Positions 18,185-27,777 of a stretch of DNA of 64,000 nucleotides are shown here, in pieces (position 1 is the first letter of the stretch; every line of letters begins with the position of its first letter). The stretch comes from Paraflavitalea soli (lineage in GTDB: Bacteria; Bacteroidota; Bacteroidia; Chitinophagales; Chitinophagaceae), in assembly GCF_003555545.1 (NCBI RefSeq), contig NZ_CP032157.1, forward strand, positions 5,150,546-5,214,545. The letters run 5' to 3'. A program made the position numbers and the translations under genes. Below the pieces are notes generated by a model that ran no database searches, was not told the DNA's origin, and saw only the letters and a list, made by a program, of their open reading frames with translations.

Positions 18185-18403
18185 ATGGAACCAGTAGAGA
18201 TCAGACTAAACCCAAAACGGTTTATCTTCTTAACACTTATGTTATTAATCCCTTTAGGGGTAGGAATCTACTACATTTATTTTTCCGGTAAGTTCCACAA
18301 AACCACTGAACTATTTGATATCATGTCCTTGTTAATACTGGCCTTCGTGGTTATTTCCTTTATTACCCTGTCAGAATGCTTATTAAAAAAGAACCTATTC
18401 TAA
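18185..18403 (+). CDS. Small membrane protein, N-terminal part (frameshifted gene)
   Basis: 72 residues with a short polar start (MEPVEIRLNPKR), a membrane segment at about 13-33 and a second at about 45-63, then a sudden stop after LLKKNLF. The frame continues in the -1 frame as the ORF at 18376-18615. Joined at the A-run 18385-18390, the product would be 143 residues: two membrane helices and a C-terminal domain with TFLWQQITKWEI, an architecture like STM3941-type proteins. The junction is the heptamer A-AAA-AAG (18385-18391) in the correct phase for -1 slippage. So it is either a programmed frameshift, a homopolymer mutation or a sequencing error. It follows the DUF4262 gene by 42 bp. Confidence 0.6.
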   Translation: MEPVEIRLNPKRFIFLTLMLLIPLGVGIYYIYFSGKFHKTTELFDIMSLLILAFVVISFITLSECLLKKNLF

Positions 18404-18615
18404 CACTTACCAGATCCGATATTACGATCAACCTTCGCAGAAATCCTATTACCTTTCTTTGGCAACAAATTACCAAATGGGAAATCATAAATGAAGAAGG
18501 CCACAAAATTCTAATTCTACATACCGCAGAAACCGAAAAGAAGATTAACCTTTCATCACTTGATATGAAACCTGACGAGATTGAGGAGCTGTTGATGAAA
18601 TATAAGAAAATATGA
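18376..18615 (+). CDS. Small membrane protein, C-terminal part (frameshifted gene)
   Basis: 79 codons from ATG 18376, overlapping the end of the previous ORF. The content is a soluble beta-rich domain (LTLTRSDITINL, ITFLWQQITKWEII, EKKINLSSLDMKPDEIEEL) that ends with a lysine-rich tail. Alone it lacks membrane segments; joined to the upstream ORF it completes a plausible two-helix membrane protein. The ATG at 18376 is probably only an internal Met codon rather than a true start. See the upstream half for the slippery site. Confidence 0.55.
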   Translation: MLIKKEPILTLTRSDITINLRRNPITFLWQQITKWEIINEEGHKILILHTAETEKKINLSSLDMKPDEIEELLMKYKKI

Positions 18616-18680
18616 GCCGGCGTCGACAAAAGAAATAAAACGAAGCAGAAGCTTAGCCACTAACTCAGCTCCGAATGATA

Positions 18681-18777
18681 ACCGCGGAGACGTAGAAGGC
18701 GCCCATTAGCGGCGAAAGCGTCCGGGCGGAAATAAGCTTACACGTTGTTGCTCCTAATAGTTCTACGTCTCCGCGGT
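18681..18777. repeat. 97-bp inverted-repeat element between convergent genes
   Basis: ACCGCGGAGACGTAGAA (18681-18697) and its exact complement TTCTACGTCTCCGCGGT (18761-18777) flank 63 bp. The middle contains GCGCCC and GGGCGG arms that can pair in a second stem. It lies between the plus-strand membrane protein and the minus-strand GH97 gene, so it could act as a two-way terminator, encode a structured RNA, or be a small non-autonomous repeat. Confidence 0.6.
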
Positions 18778-18784
18778 CAGCTAA

Positions 18785-20944
18785 TTATTTTGAGGTGTAC
18801 TTTTTAAATTGTTTCAGGTCTGTTGGGCTGGCTGGCTTCACCTGTACGGCAGCGCCGCCACCGGCAGCCAACTTCAACCTCAATGTATTGTTACTGTCGA
18901 CCAGGAAGGTCTCAATCCTGTAGGCTTCGGGATTCGACTTCCAGTCTGCCCCGGGCGCATCACCATAGATCACGGCTACGTATTGCTGTCCTTTATCTAG
19001 AAAAGAGAGGGGTAGCACGGCCGTGCGGTTATTCTCATCAGTAATAGTGCCAATAAACCAATTTGGCTTACCTTTTTCCTTACGTGCTATACTTATATAA
19101 TCGCCCGGCTCGGCTTCAATGATCTTTGTATCGTCCCAGTCTACCGGTACATCCCTGATAAACTGAAATGCATCGGGCTTAGCGGCATAATTCTCCGGCA
19201 GATCGGCCGCCATTTGCAGGGGACTGTACATAGTCACGTACAAGGCCAGTTGTTTTGCCAGGGTAGTATGCATTTGCCTTTCAGGAGCGTAGCCAGTATA
19301 CCCTTTCATTTTAAAGATACCAGGTGTATAGTCCATCGGGCCTCCCATCAGCCTGGTAAAGGGCAGGATGGTCTCATGTTCGGGTGGACTGCCAATGCTG
19401 AAAGCATTGTATTCATTGCCCCTACCCGCTTCGCTGGCCATCCAATTGGGCCAGGTGCGGTGCTGGCCGGTGGGCCGCATGGGTTCATGCACATCGATGG
19501 CGACCTGGTGCTCTGCGGCCTTCCGCGCCACACGGTCATAATGGTTCACCATCCACTGACCATCGTGGTGCTCGCCCCGGGGAATGATCTTTCCAACATA
19601 ACCTGTTTTCACAGACGTATAGCCCATCAGGCTCATAAACCGGTAGGCGGTGTCCAGCTGGCGTTCATAATCGGTAGCTGAGCCGGAGGTCTCATTGTGC
19701 ATGATCATGGTCACGCCTTTGGAAGCAGCATACCGGGTGATCTCGCGCACATCAAAATCGGGATAAGGAGTGGTGAAGGAAAATACATTTTCTTTCCAGT
19801 TGCCAAACCAGTCTTCCCAGCCTGTGTTCCAACCTTCTACCAACACACCTCCAATTCCATTGGCAGCTGCAAAGTCGATATACTTCTTTACGTTGGCGGT
19901 ATTGGCGCCATGGGTACCATTGGGGATCAGCTTTCCATTGGCATCTGTACTGTCCGGAAAATTGGAATAGTTCCAGGTAGCTTTAGCGGTTTGCATTTCC
20001 CACCATACGCCTACAAACTTCATGGGCTTAATCCAGGAGGTATTGGTAAGGGTGGTAGGCTCATTGAGGTTTAATATCATTTTGGAAGCCAGCACATCGG
20101 CTGCTTTATCAGATACGATAATGGTGCGCCAGGGCGTATTACCCGGTGCGTGCAGGTAGGCTTTATTTCCCGTTGCATCGGGCACCAGGCTGGATGATAG
20201 GGAAAAACGTGCCCTGTCTACATGTAATTGCATGGCTGGATAGTTGATCAGCGCAGCCTCATGAATATTAATGTACAACCCTTCCTTGCTCTTCATCATC
20301 AATGGGGTTTGCACGGCATAGCGATCAGGTGCTGTACGAACGGCAATATCCGTAGAGCTTTTCACAATGCTGGTATTGTCTATCGTGCTCAGTGGCGAAG
20401 TAGTGTAGAGATACTCATTGGTATCGTAGTCGCCCGGTATCCAGAATGTTTTGTGATCACCTGTTAAATTGAACTGTGTCAATTCATCGGCTACGATGAA
20501 ATATTTCAGGTTGGGCTGCAGGGGAAATTCATACCGGAAGCCCACGCCCTCCTCAAATACACGAAACACTATATTGAGCAGGCGGTTGGGCGCTTTGCGC
20601 TGCCGCAGGACCACGGTGAGCTCTTCATACTGGTTGCGAATGGTATTCACTTCTCCCCATACGGGCTGCCAGGACTCATTGACTGCACGGCGGCTGGTAT
20701 GCAACAGTTCAAATCCTTTATAAAAAGTACTGTCATCTGTTAAGGAGAAACCCAACCTGGAAGGGGTAATTACCTGTTGCTGGTTATATTGTACTGCATA
20801 GGCAGGTGTGCCATTTGCATCGAGTACAAAGTCCAGCTTCACCTTGCCTATGCTAACCTGAACAGGGTTGACGGATTGGGCAGACACCCGGGATACCAGA
20901 ATCACCAAAAGTATATAACAACTAATTTTTTTCAATATCATCAT
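18785..20944 (-). CDS. GH97 glycoside hydrolase, inverting alpha-glucosidase type
   Basis: Secreted enzyme of 719 residues (signal ends near SRVSAQ, 23) with the N-terminal beta-supersandwich, central (beta/alpha)8 barrel and C-terminal beta domain of GH97. Against SusB numbering the offset is a constant 21: E370 (SusB E391), E418 (E439) in HNETS, E487 (E508) in VHEPM, E505 (E526) and E511 (E532) in NEYNAF. The two catalytic bases and the acid of inverting alpha-glucosidases are thus present; the Asp nucleophile of retaining GH97 alpha-galactosidases is absent (SVKTGYV). It would trim alpha-glucan oligosaccharides to glucose in the periplasm. Last gene of the alpha-glucan operon. ATG 20944 is followed directly by a second ATG. 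Confidence 0.93.
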   Translation of the reverse strand: MMILKKISCYILLVILVSRVSAQSVNPVQVSIGKVKLDFVLDANGTPAYAVQYNQQQVITPSRLGFSLTDDSTFYKGFELLHTSRRAVNESWQPVWGEVNTIRNQYEELTVVLRQRKAPNRLLNIVFRVFEEGVGFRYEFPLQPNLKYFIVADELTQFNLTGDHKTFWIPGDYDTNEYLYTTSPLSTIDNTSIVKSSTDIAVRTAPDRYAVQTPLMMKSKEGLYINIHEAALINYPAMQLHVDRARFSLSSSLVPDATGNKAYLHAPGNTPWRTIIVSDKAADVLASKMILNLNEPTTLTNTSWIKPMKFVGVWWEMQTAKATWNYSNFPDSTDANGKLIPNGTHGANTANVKKYIDFAAANGIGGVLVEGWNTGWEDWFGNWKENVFSFTTPYPDFDVREITRYAASKGVTMIMHNETSGSATDYERQLDTAYRFMSLMGYTSVKTGYVGKIIPRGEHHDGQWMVNHYDRVARKAAEHQVAIDVHEPMRPTGQHRTWPNWMASEAGRGNEYNAFSIGSPPEHETILPFTRLMGGPMDYTPGIFKMKGYTGYAPERQMHTTLAKQLALYVTMYSPLQMAADLPENYAAKPDAFQFIRDVPVDWDDTKIIEAEPGDYISIARKEKGKPNWFIGTITDENNRTAVLPLSFLDKGQQYVAVIYGDAPGADWKSNPEAYRIETFLVDSNNTLRLKLAAGGGAAVQVKPASPTDLKQFKKYTSK

Positions 20945-20968
20945 ACTGCTGTGTTTTTACGTTGTATC

Positions 20969-22552
20969 TTATTCTACTGCCGCTGCTGTTGTGGACAATG
21001 CGCCCAGGATCGATCTCCGGTAGTGATCTGTTTCTGTACTCCAGGAATAAGTAAGGCGATCGGCCCTGATGGGCTTATTGGTGATCTGCCCGGGTGTAAC
21101 AAACTTTTTAAGGGTAATACCATTGCGGATAATGGCTACCCGTACGGCGCCTTTTTGTTGCACAATCCTGGATACGGTAAAACCAGCGGGCACCTGTACC
21201 ATCTTATCATTGATCATCAATTGGGCCTTATCCTGTAAGATGGTTACCACTTCTATGGAGTCTTCCTCTTTGCGTTGTACCGCATCCTGCTGAAAGCTTT
21301 CTACGGGTATATTGTAAGGCGCCGGATCAATATCATGCCGGTACTTCTTAAAGAAGGCAATGGCAATATCATTGTCCTGGTAAGGAGAAGATTCTTTTTT
21401 CCATATACTCTTATAATATTTCAATAAGAGGGAGAAGCCATCATTGTGGTTGATCTCGGGCGCCAGGTGGTGTCCTTCGGGGTAATCATTCCAGGTAATG
21501 ATATTCATAATGGATACATCCTCTGCTATCCCAAACTCCAGCATTTTCCGGAAGTTCCACGATAAGCCGGTGGCAATGTATTTACGTTCTACTTTATTGA
21601 TCCCTGCGCTGACGGCTTCGCTGGCATAATGGAACATATCCCAGGTGCCACGCTTCAACAGTTTGGAAGTATAAAAGTCATTGAAGGCGGAGCCCATAAA
21701 GGACCTGTTGCGTTTGCGGCAGGCATCTGCCACGACCTTGCCGGCGTAATCGTTGGTGAATGATACTGTCCACATCCATACAGCCGGAAAATAATCCAGG
21801 TATTCATTAGCTTTCTGTTCGTCGATCCGTTCATTGATGGTACGGGCCAGTGCAAACTTTTCGTTTACGGCATCCCCCAATCGCTTATAAGCGCGGGCTA
21901 CATAATAGCTCTCCGGCAGGCCCTGCCTGTCGGCCGGAATATCGGCCAGGCTTTCTCCATACCATAGATACAGGAGTAACCGGCCATCGGGTGTACGCAG
22001 CCAGTGGGGATTGTTTCTGCCTACCTCGTTGAAAATACCATTCATACGCCTGGCCAGCTCGGCAATCTTGGCTTCTTCGGTAGAGCCGCCGGGATGTGAG
22101 ACACAGAGGGTGAGCTTAAAATCTAATTGTTGTTTATCTGCTACCCTGAAATAAGCTTTGATGATCTCATCCCAGTCAGGCGCGCCCAGCACATAATAGA
22201 ACTGGAAACCGTCGATGCCACTTTGCATCGCAGTACGCATTTCAAACTCTACGGTCTCCTCCAGGGTTTTGTCTTTCAGCAATGAATCGGTCATCACTTT
22301 CACCTGGGTAAGGCCACCCAGGGATGCCGTGCTATTGCCTTTGGTGGCATAGTATTCGGGATCACAGCTATCTTCGAGTTTATGACCTTTGTAGCGAATG
22401 ATATTCGTCATGCAATGCGCGATCACCAGTTTTTTATTGCTGATGGGCATACTGAGTTCGGGCAGGTTTTTCAGATTGTCCTGCGCAACAAGATGGATGG
22501 ATGTTATCAACAACATCCATCCTATTAACGATCCCCGGAAAAATTGTTTCAT
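20969..22552 (-). CDS. GH71-family alpha-1,3-glucanase
   Basis: Exported hydrolase of 527 residues. The frame extends to 22672, but that would overlap SusD; the ATG at 22552 gives the signal MKQFFRGSLIGWMLLITSIHLVAQ. The body matches GH71 mutanases: KLVIAHCMTNII near the start, a Gly-rich GIDGFQFYYV barrel strand, WLRTPDGRLLLYLWYG, and ITWNDYPEGHHLAPE near 370. A small C-terminal beta domain follows from about 440. GH71 enzymes cut alpha-1,3-glucan, known best from fungi. It sits 13 bp after SusD, so it is a main depolymerase of this locus. Whether it is surface or periplasmic is unclear; it has no lipobox. Confidence 0.85.
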   Translation of the reverse strand: MKQFFRGSLIGWMLLITSIHLVAQDNLKNLPELSMPISNKKLVIAHCMTNIIRYKGHKLEDSCDPEYYATKGNSTASLGGLTQVKVMTDSLLKDKTLEETVEFEMRTAMQSGIDGFQFYYVLGAPDWDEIIKAYFRVADKQQLDFKLTLCVSHPGGSTEEAKIAELARRMNGIFNEVGRNNPHWLRTPDGRLLLYLWYGESLADIPADRQGLPESYYVARAYKRLGDAVNEKFALARTINERIDEQKANEYLDYFPAVWMWTVSFTNDYAGKVVADACRKRNRSFMGSAFNDFYTSKLLKRGTWDMFHYASEAVSAGINKVERKYIATGLSWNFRKMLEFGIAEDVSIMNIITWNDYPEGHHLAPEINHNDGFSLLLKYYKSIWKKESSPYQDNDIAIAFFKKYRHDIDPAPYNIPVESFQQDAVQRKEEDSIEVVTILQDKAQLMINDKMVQVPAGFTVSRIVQQKGAVRVAIIRNGITLKKFVTPGQITNKPIRADRLTYSWSTETDHYRRSILGALSTTAAAVE

Positions 22553-22565
22553 ATGCTGCCTTTGC

Positions 22566-24392
22566 TTAGTAGCCGGGGTTCTGTTGGCCGGCCATTTTGG
22601 GATTAGAATTGAGCTCTGTAATGGGGATTGGCCAGGAGTAGGCTTTATCAGCCCATTTGAACGGCGTTCCATTCAGGGCCCTGGCGGTTACATAATACGC
22701 AGCTTCTGAAGCGCCCAGGTGCCAGCGGCAAATATCAAACCACCACTGTGCTTCATTAAACAACTCGGCCCAGCGCTCATAATACAGCGGATTATTGCCC
22801 AATACCGGATCGCTTGCTTTTTTGGCCATGGTCTCGGCGGTCAGGCTGGCGTAATCCACGCCGGATGCAGTATTGACAGGAAGACCATAAGCGCGTCTTT
22901 TTACTTTATTGATATATTCCAATGCAGTAGTAGCTTCTGCAGAATTAGCACAGGCTTCGGCATACAGGAGGTACACATCGGCCATCCGCAGGATGTAAAT
23001 ATTGGCAGCATCAGCTGGTCCTACGTTGTTGATGTCATTAAAGATGGGAGCGTATTTGCGGAAGCTCCAACCAAGTTGTTGATTGAGGTTGGCATCGCCC
23101 ATGATGTAAGAGGGCCTGGCTACTGGATACCAGTTGGTACCATCACGTTTTACAGAATCGAGCCAGGGTTGCAGGGTGTTTACATACAAACGTGGATCGG
23201 CTGTTTTATTGGTCCGTACTGCCAGGGCCTTTGCTTTGTATACAGGGTCCATCACCTTCTCTGGATTGGAATAACTGGGATCTTTACTGCTGTTGAAATT
23301 GGGGTTGGTCACCAGGGTATAGGTTCCTTCTGTATAGCCATAACGCAGGATATTCTTATCATGCATACCTATGTTGCCACCATAACCCAAGGGCAGGGAA
23401 GATTCTTCCTTACCATTGAGACCCAGGGCATAGGGAGGAAATATAAGTCCATTGATAGAAGTGGCATTGGCCGCACCGCTATACACACCATAACCGCCTT
23501 TGGAATCCTGGTCGATATTCAGTTCAAACAATGATTCTTCGTTGAATTCATTGGCACTGATACCAATAAAAGCGTCCCTGTATTTGGCATAGGGCATGAG
23601 CGTCTTGCCACTGTTGTCAATCACATCTTTGAGTACGGGTTTTGCTTTGGCCCAGTCTTTCCGGAATACATAAGCTTTACCCAACAGGCCTTTGGCTGCC
23701 CATTCTGTTACCCTCCCCACATCGTTGCCGGTCCACACTTTACCTTTCAGCAGTTTGGCAGCTTCCAGCAGGTCGCTTTCAATGAGCGCCCACACGGCAT
23801 TAATATGTGCGCGTGGCTGCTGGGTAGATTCGAAGCCGGCAGGCAAGCCTTTAAATAATGGCACACCCAGGGTATCTGTGGCAGATGGCCCAACTTTGTA
23901 ATCTTCTCCATACAGGTTTTCCAACTGGAAATAATAATAAGCACGCATGAAATAAGCCTGGCCACGGATAAAATTAATCTTTGGCTTATCGGCTTCTTTG
24001 GCGCCATTCTTCTCAAAGAAGTCGGCTCCTGCCAATGCTACGTTGCAATTCTTTACACCGGCATAGAGGGCCTGCCATACACCTGCCACAAATCCATTGG
24101 CCGGCTGCATATTGCTTACATCAATAAAGCCCAGCCAGTCGGGATCAGAATAGGCAGCGCTACCAGCATGGGTAGCATTGGCCATCATCTTGGTGAGGTA
24201 GTTGAAACCAAACAGGTGCTGGTCGCGCAAGTTGGAATAACAAGGCGCTAATACGCTTTCGAGATCAGCTATGCTGGCCGGATAGTTACCGGTGGAATAC
24301 TGGTCTTTGGGGCCTACCAGATCGGGGTCTTTCTTACAAGCCGCTACAGTTACCGCGGTCACAATGAGTATGGTGAATATTTTCTTGTACAT
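22566..24392 (-). CDS. SusD/RagB-family lipoprotein (alpha-glucan locus)
   Basis: 608-residue SusD homologue with lipobox VTVAAC (lipidated Cys 19) followed by KKDPD. The N-terminal part has the usual YPASIADLESVLAPCYSNLR; helices with GQAYFMRAYYYFQLENLYG (about 147-166) and WAAKGLLGKAYVF form the TPR core. The C-terminal domain ends WPIPITELNSNPKMAGQQNPGY, close to the family consensus. It is larger than the SusD of the alginate locus. It would bind alpha-glucan at the surface and close the SusC barrel encoded 21 bp upstream. Confidence 0.95.
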   Translation of the reverse strand: MYKKIFTILIVTAVTVAACKKDPDLVGPKDQYSTGNYPASIADLESVLAPCYSNLRDQHLFGFNYLTKMMANATHAGSAAYSDPDWLGFIDVSNMQPANGFVAGVWQALYAGVKNCNVALAGADFFEKNGAKEADKPKINFIRGQAYFMRAYYYFQLENLYGEDYKVGPSATDTLGVPLFKGLPAGFESTQQPRAHINAVWALIESDLLEAAKLLKGKVWTGNDVGRVTEWAAKGLLGKAYVFRKDWAKAKPVLKDVIDNSGKTLMPYAKYRDAFIGISANEFNEESLFELNIDQDSKGGYGVYSGAANATSINGLIFPPYALGLNGKEESSLPLGYGGNIGMHDKNILRYGYTEGTYTLVTNPNFNSSKDPSYSNPEKVMDPVYKAKALAVRTNKTADPRLYVNTLQPWLDSVKRDGTNWYPVARPSYIMGDANLNQQLGWSFRKYAPIFNDINNVGPADAANIYILRMADVYLLYAEACANSAEATTALEYINKVKRRAYGLPVNTASGVDYASLTAETMAKKASDPVLGNNPLYYERWAELFNEAQWWFDICRWHLGASEAAYYVTARALNGTPFKWADKAYSWPIPITELNSNPKMAGQQNPGY

Positions 24393-24413
24393 GAGTGCTA
24401 AGTTTTGGAAGCA

Positions 24414-27400
24414 TTAAAAAGTAATGTCAAAGCCTACAGAGAAGATCCTGTTTTGTGGATATTGTGGTACAGCATCTACACCCCTGGTGGTGACACCTAC
24501 GGTAGTACCTACAAATCCTGCCTGGGACTGGATGGAGAAGCTGCTGGCTATCTCAGGATCAACACCGGAATACTTAGTGATCACAAAGAGGTTATTGGCC
24601 ATGCCAAATACCCTGGCGCTTTGAATGCCTACCTTCCGCAGGATATCGTTGGTGAAGGTGTAACCTATCTGCAGGTTCTTCAACTTAAGGTAACTGCCAT
24701 TTTCTACGAAGTAGCTGTTTACCGAAGTATAGTTGCCATTGGGATCAAGGGAACCATCGGGCGCTGTAACGCGCGGCTGACCGGTAAGACCATTCGAACC
24801 AAAGAAAGAAGCATTGAATATCTGGGTGGTGGTATTACCATCAGAGAAGCGGTACTGTTGGTAAGCTTTTACACCATTGAATAGGTCTACACCAGCTACA
24901 CCATTAAACAGCATGGCCACATCAATCCCTTTCCAGGCAAGGCGGATGCTGGCGCCATATACGAGTTTGGGGTTGGGATTGCCCAATACCTGGCGATCGG
25001 CCGAAGTGATCTTTCCGTCTTTGTCGATATCGTCGAAAATTAGATCACCGGCATGAGCAGCATTGCCATTTACTTTTTGAGAGGCAGCCGCTGCATCAGT
25101 TTGGAAAATGCCCAATACCTTATAACCATAGAAAGAGCCAAAGGGCAGGTTGGCTTTGGTAATGGTGAGGGGAGCAGTACCCATGAGGTTGTAACCGCTC
25201 TGATCGGAATTATTGAAATAGTTACGTCCATCAAACAGGGCGTCGTTGGTAATACCGTTGAGGTCAAGTACCTTATTCTTGTTGAAACCGGCGCTTACGC
25301 TCACATCATAACTAAAATCACCTTTCCTGTCTTTGTAACCCAGTAAGAGATCCACCCCTTTGCTGCTCACCTGGCCAATGTTCACAAAATAAGGAGAGAT
25401 ATAACCTGAGCTGTTGGGCAGGGGCAGGGCATACAACATGTCTTTGGTCTTCTTGTTGTACCATTCCGCTGTGAAATAGAGTTTACCATCGAGCAATTCA
25501 CCGTCGATACCTATATTGGTCTCATGCACGGTTTCCCAATGGAGGTCGGGATTGGGAATAGCGTTGATGGAATTGGCAATTACCAGGGGAGCGCCGGGAG
25601 CAAAATTCTGCGCGCCATTGGCTATGCCGCTGGTACCATTAAACTGAGCATAAGAAGCCAGGTAAGCGTAGGGAGGAATATTGCTGTTGCCCAAAGTACC
25701 ATAACTGCCACGCAGCTTGAGCACACTGATAAATGAAAGATTTTGTTTGAAGAAGTCTTCATCGCTGATGTTCCAGCCACCTGATACAGCTCCGAAAGTA
25801 CCGCGTTGCATATTGGGACCAAATACTGTAAAGTTGGCATCTTCTCTTAAAGAACCTGAGATATAGTATTTGCCATCATAATTGTAATTCAACCGTCCAA
25901 AGAATGATTTAACCAATCCGTTGGGATCGTTCTTACCGGTAGTACTGATGGCGGAGTTGGATGTTTGCACAAAAGAAAAGCCGGGCAACCCTACTGCGCT
26001 CATGGTAGTAGACTGGTTGTTCCATTTGGAAACGATCTGTTCGAAACCTGCTACGGCATTGATGTTGTGATTGCCAAAAGACTGATCATAGGTCAGGAGG
26101 TAGTTGGTCAACAACTGGCTGCTGCGAATGCTGGCTTTAGTAAGGGAGTTAGAGGTAGGGGTACCAGGACCAAAGTTGGGATTGTCCTGGAAATAGTCCT
26201 GTGATTCATCGTAATAGTTATAACCAATATTGGTGCGGAAGGTTACGTGCATAGGCAGTTTCACTTCGGCATATACATTGGCCTGTAGGTTGTTCTTGAA
26301 ATTCTGGATCTCGGCGGAGTTCACAACGCCATAAGGGTTGGGCCCACCGAAGTTGATACCATAACCCGGAGGCACGGAACCTATCCTCCCATCTTTCTCA
26401 TACAATGGAATGATGGGGAGGGAACGGAAAGGAGCGATCTTCAGTTGAGATTCTACCTGACCCAGGGGAGAAGTTTTGCGCCTGGACAAAGCCAGCTGCT
26501 CTCCTATCTTCAGGAACTTACCCAGTTTGTAATCGGTATTGATACGGGCACCTCCAATATTGGAATAGTTCTTAATGTAGATACCGTCCTGTTTGTTGTA
26601 GAAACCAGAAAAGAGGTAGTTCATGACGGGTGAAGAACCAGAAACGGAGAGGTTATAATTTTGCTCAGTTCCGTTTCTGTACAGCACGTCTGTCCAATCA
26701 ATATCAGACAGGGTATCGGTTTGTGTAGCATTGGCGAAATAGCCGGGATGGAATACATTCTCCATTTTAATATACTCTGCTTTGTTGAGCAGGGTGATCA
26801 CTTTGGGCCTGGTAGTGCCGAAACGTGCATTGAAATTGATGGTAGGTTTGGCGCCGCTGCCTTTTTTAGTGGTGATCACGATGACCCCACCGGCTGCCGC
26901 AGAACCATAGATGGCGGTAGCGCTGGCATCTTTCAGGATATCGATGGTTGCAATATCCTGCACATTGATATTGTCGGCTGGCACGCGTATACCATCCACA
27001 ATGTACAGGGGACCTGGCTGGTGCAGGGAGGATAGACCCCGGATGATAATGGTAGGCTGCGCATCGGGCTGACCGGTATTTTTAATGACCTCTACACCGG
27101 CAGCCCTGCCTTGTAAAGCTTCAGTAACGTTGGTAACGGGCAGGTTTTTGATCGTGGCACCGGAAACAGAAGAAACGGAGCCTGTCACATCCTTCCGGCG
27201 TTGGGTTCCATATCCTACCACCACTACGGCATCGATGGCCTTTACAGAAGGCTGCAGGGAAAAGTTGACTACTGCTTTGGTTCCGATAGACACTTCGGCC
27301 CGTTCATATCCTACATAAGAGATCACGAGGGTGGTAGCAGAAGTGGGAACATTAATCCGGAAATTACCGGAAGCATCGGTACTTACTCCGGTTTTAGCAC

Positions 27401-27551
27401 CTTTGACGGCCACGGAGGCGCCGGCCAGGGGAGCACTTTTTTCATCGGTAATAGTACCTGTAATAATTTTATCCTGTGCGTAGGCGACCTGGAGGGTCAA
27501 CAGGAAGACAAAACAACAAAGAAGTTGCTTCAGCAATCGTTTCGTTTGCAT
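24414..27551 (-). CDS. SusC/RagA-family TonB-dependent transporter (alpha-glucan locus)
   Basis: Outer-membrane importer of 1045 residues: signal peptide ending QVAYAQ (26), carboxypeptidase-regulatory-like domain to about 105, VVVVGYGTQRRKDVTGSV, plug with IIRGLSSLHQPGPLYIVDG and YGSAAAGGVIVITTKKG, and a long barrel ending in IFSVGFDITF. It would carry alpha-glucan oligomers made at the surface. First gene of the operon SusC-SusD-GH71-GH97. The 226-bp upstream gap holds AATTACT repeats; I found no exact TAnnTTTG promoter there. Confidence 0.95.
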   Translation of the reverse strand: MQTKRLLKQLLCCFVFLLTLQVAYAQDKIITGTITDEKSAPLAGASVAVKGAKTGVSTDASGNFRINVPTSATTLVISYVGYERAEVSIGTKAVVNFSLQPSVKAIDAVVVVGYGTQRRKDVTGSVSSVSGATIKNLPVTNVTEALQGRAAGVEVIKNTGQPDAQPTIIIRGLSSLHQPGPLYIVDGIRVPADNINVQDIATIDILKDASATAIYGSAAAGGVIVITTKKGSGAKPTINFNARFGTTRPKVITLLNKAEYIKMENVFHPGYFANATQTDTLSDIDWTDVLYRNGTEQNYNLSVSGSSPVMNYLFSGFYNKQDGIYIKNYSNIGGARINTDYKLGKFLKIGEQLALSRRKTSPLGQVESQLKIAPFRSLPIIPLYEKDGRIGSVPPGYGINFGGPNPYGVVNSAEIQNFKNNLQANVYAEVKLPMHVTFRTNIGYNYYDESQDYFQDNPNFGPGTPTSNSLTKASIRSSQLLTNYLLTYDQSFGNHNINAVAGFEQIVSKWNNQSTTMSAVGLPGFSFVQTSNSAISTTGKNDPNGLVKSFFGRLNYNYDGKYYISGSLREDANFTVFGPNMQRGTFGAVSGGWNISDEDFFKQNLSFISVLKLRGSYGTLGNSNIPPYAYLASYAQFNGTSGIANGAQNFAPGAPLVIANSINAIPNPDLHWETVHETNIGIDGELLDGKLYFTAEWYNKKTKDMLYALPLPNSSGYISPYFVNIGQVSSKGVDLLLGYKDRKGDFSYDVSVSAGFNKNKVLDLNGITNDALFDGRNYFNNSDQSGYNLMGTAPLTITKANLPFGSFYGYKVLGIFQTDAAAASQKVNGNAAHAGDLIFDDIDKDGKITSADRQVLGNPNPKLVYGASIRLAWKGIDVAMLFNGVAGVDLFNGVKAYQQYRFSDGNTTTQIFNASFFGSNGLTGQPRVTAPDGSLDPNGNYTSVNSYFVENGSYLKLKNLQIGYTFTNDILRKVGIQSARVFGMANNLFVITKYSGVDPEIASSFSIQSQAGFVGTTVGVTTRGVDAVPQYPQNRIFSVGFDITF

Positions 27552-27684
27552 GGCAGTAGTTTAAAAATTTAGTTATTAGATCGTCAGACTATGGCTTAGG
27601 ATACCAAAGAAACGGGCAGGTAAAAACGATTCCAACTTATATAGGGAAAGTATAAGAAATAAAGCCTTTAGGCGAGGAATGGTG

Positions 27685-27720
27685 AATTACTAATTACTGA
27701 TTATTAATTACTTATTATTA
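27685..27720. repeat. AATTACT simple repeat upstream of SusC
   Basis: AATTACT occurs at 27685-27691, 27692-27698 and 27706-27712, within an AT-rich stretch. It lies between the SusR-like gene and the SusC promoter region, 130 bp before the SusC start. Could be a repeat of the intergenic family or part of an activator site; no way to tell from sequence alone. Confidence 0.4.
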
Positions 27721-27777
27721 CATTATACATTTTACTATATAATTAAATATAGCCTGCTTTTAAGTCAAAGCGGGGGA

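Noticed and set aside
22719-23534. 271-codon plus-strand frame opposite the second SusD
   Set aside because: Entirely inside a well supported gene on the other strand; the composition is that of an antisense shadow.
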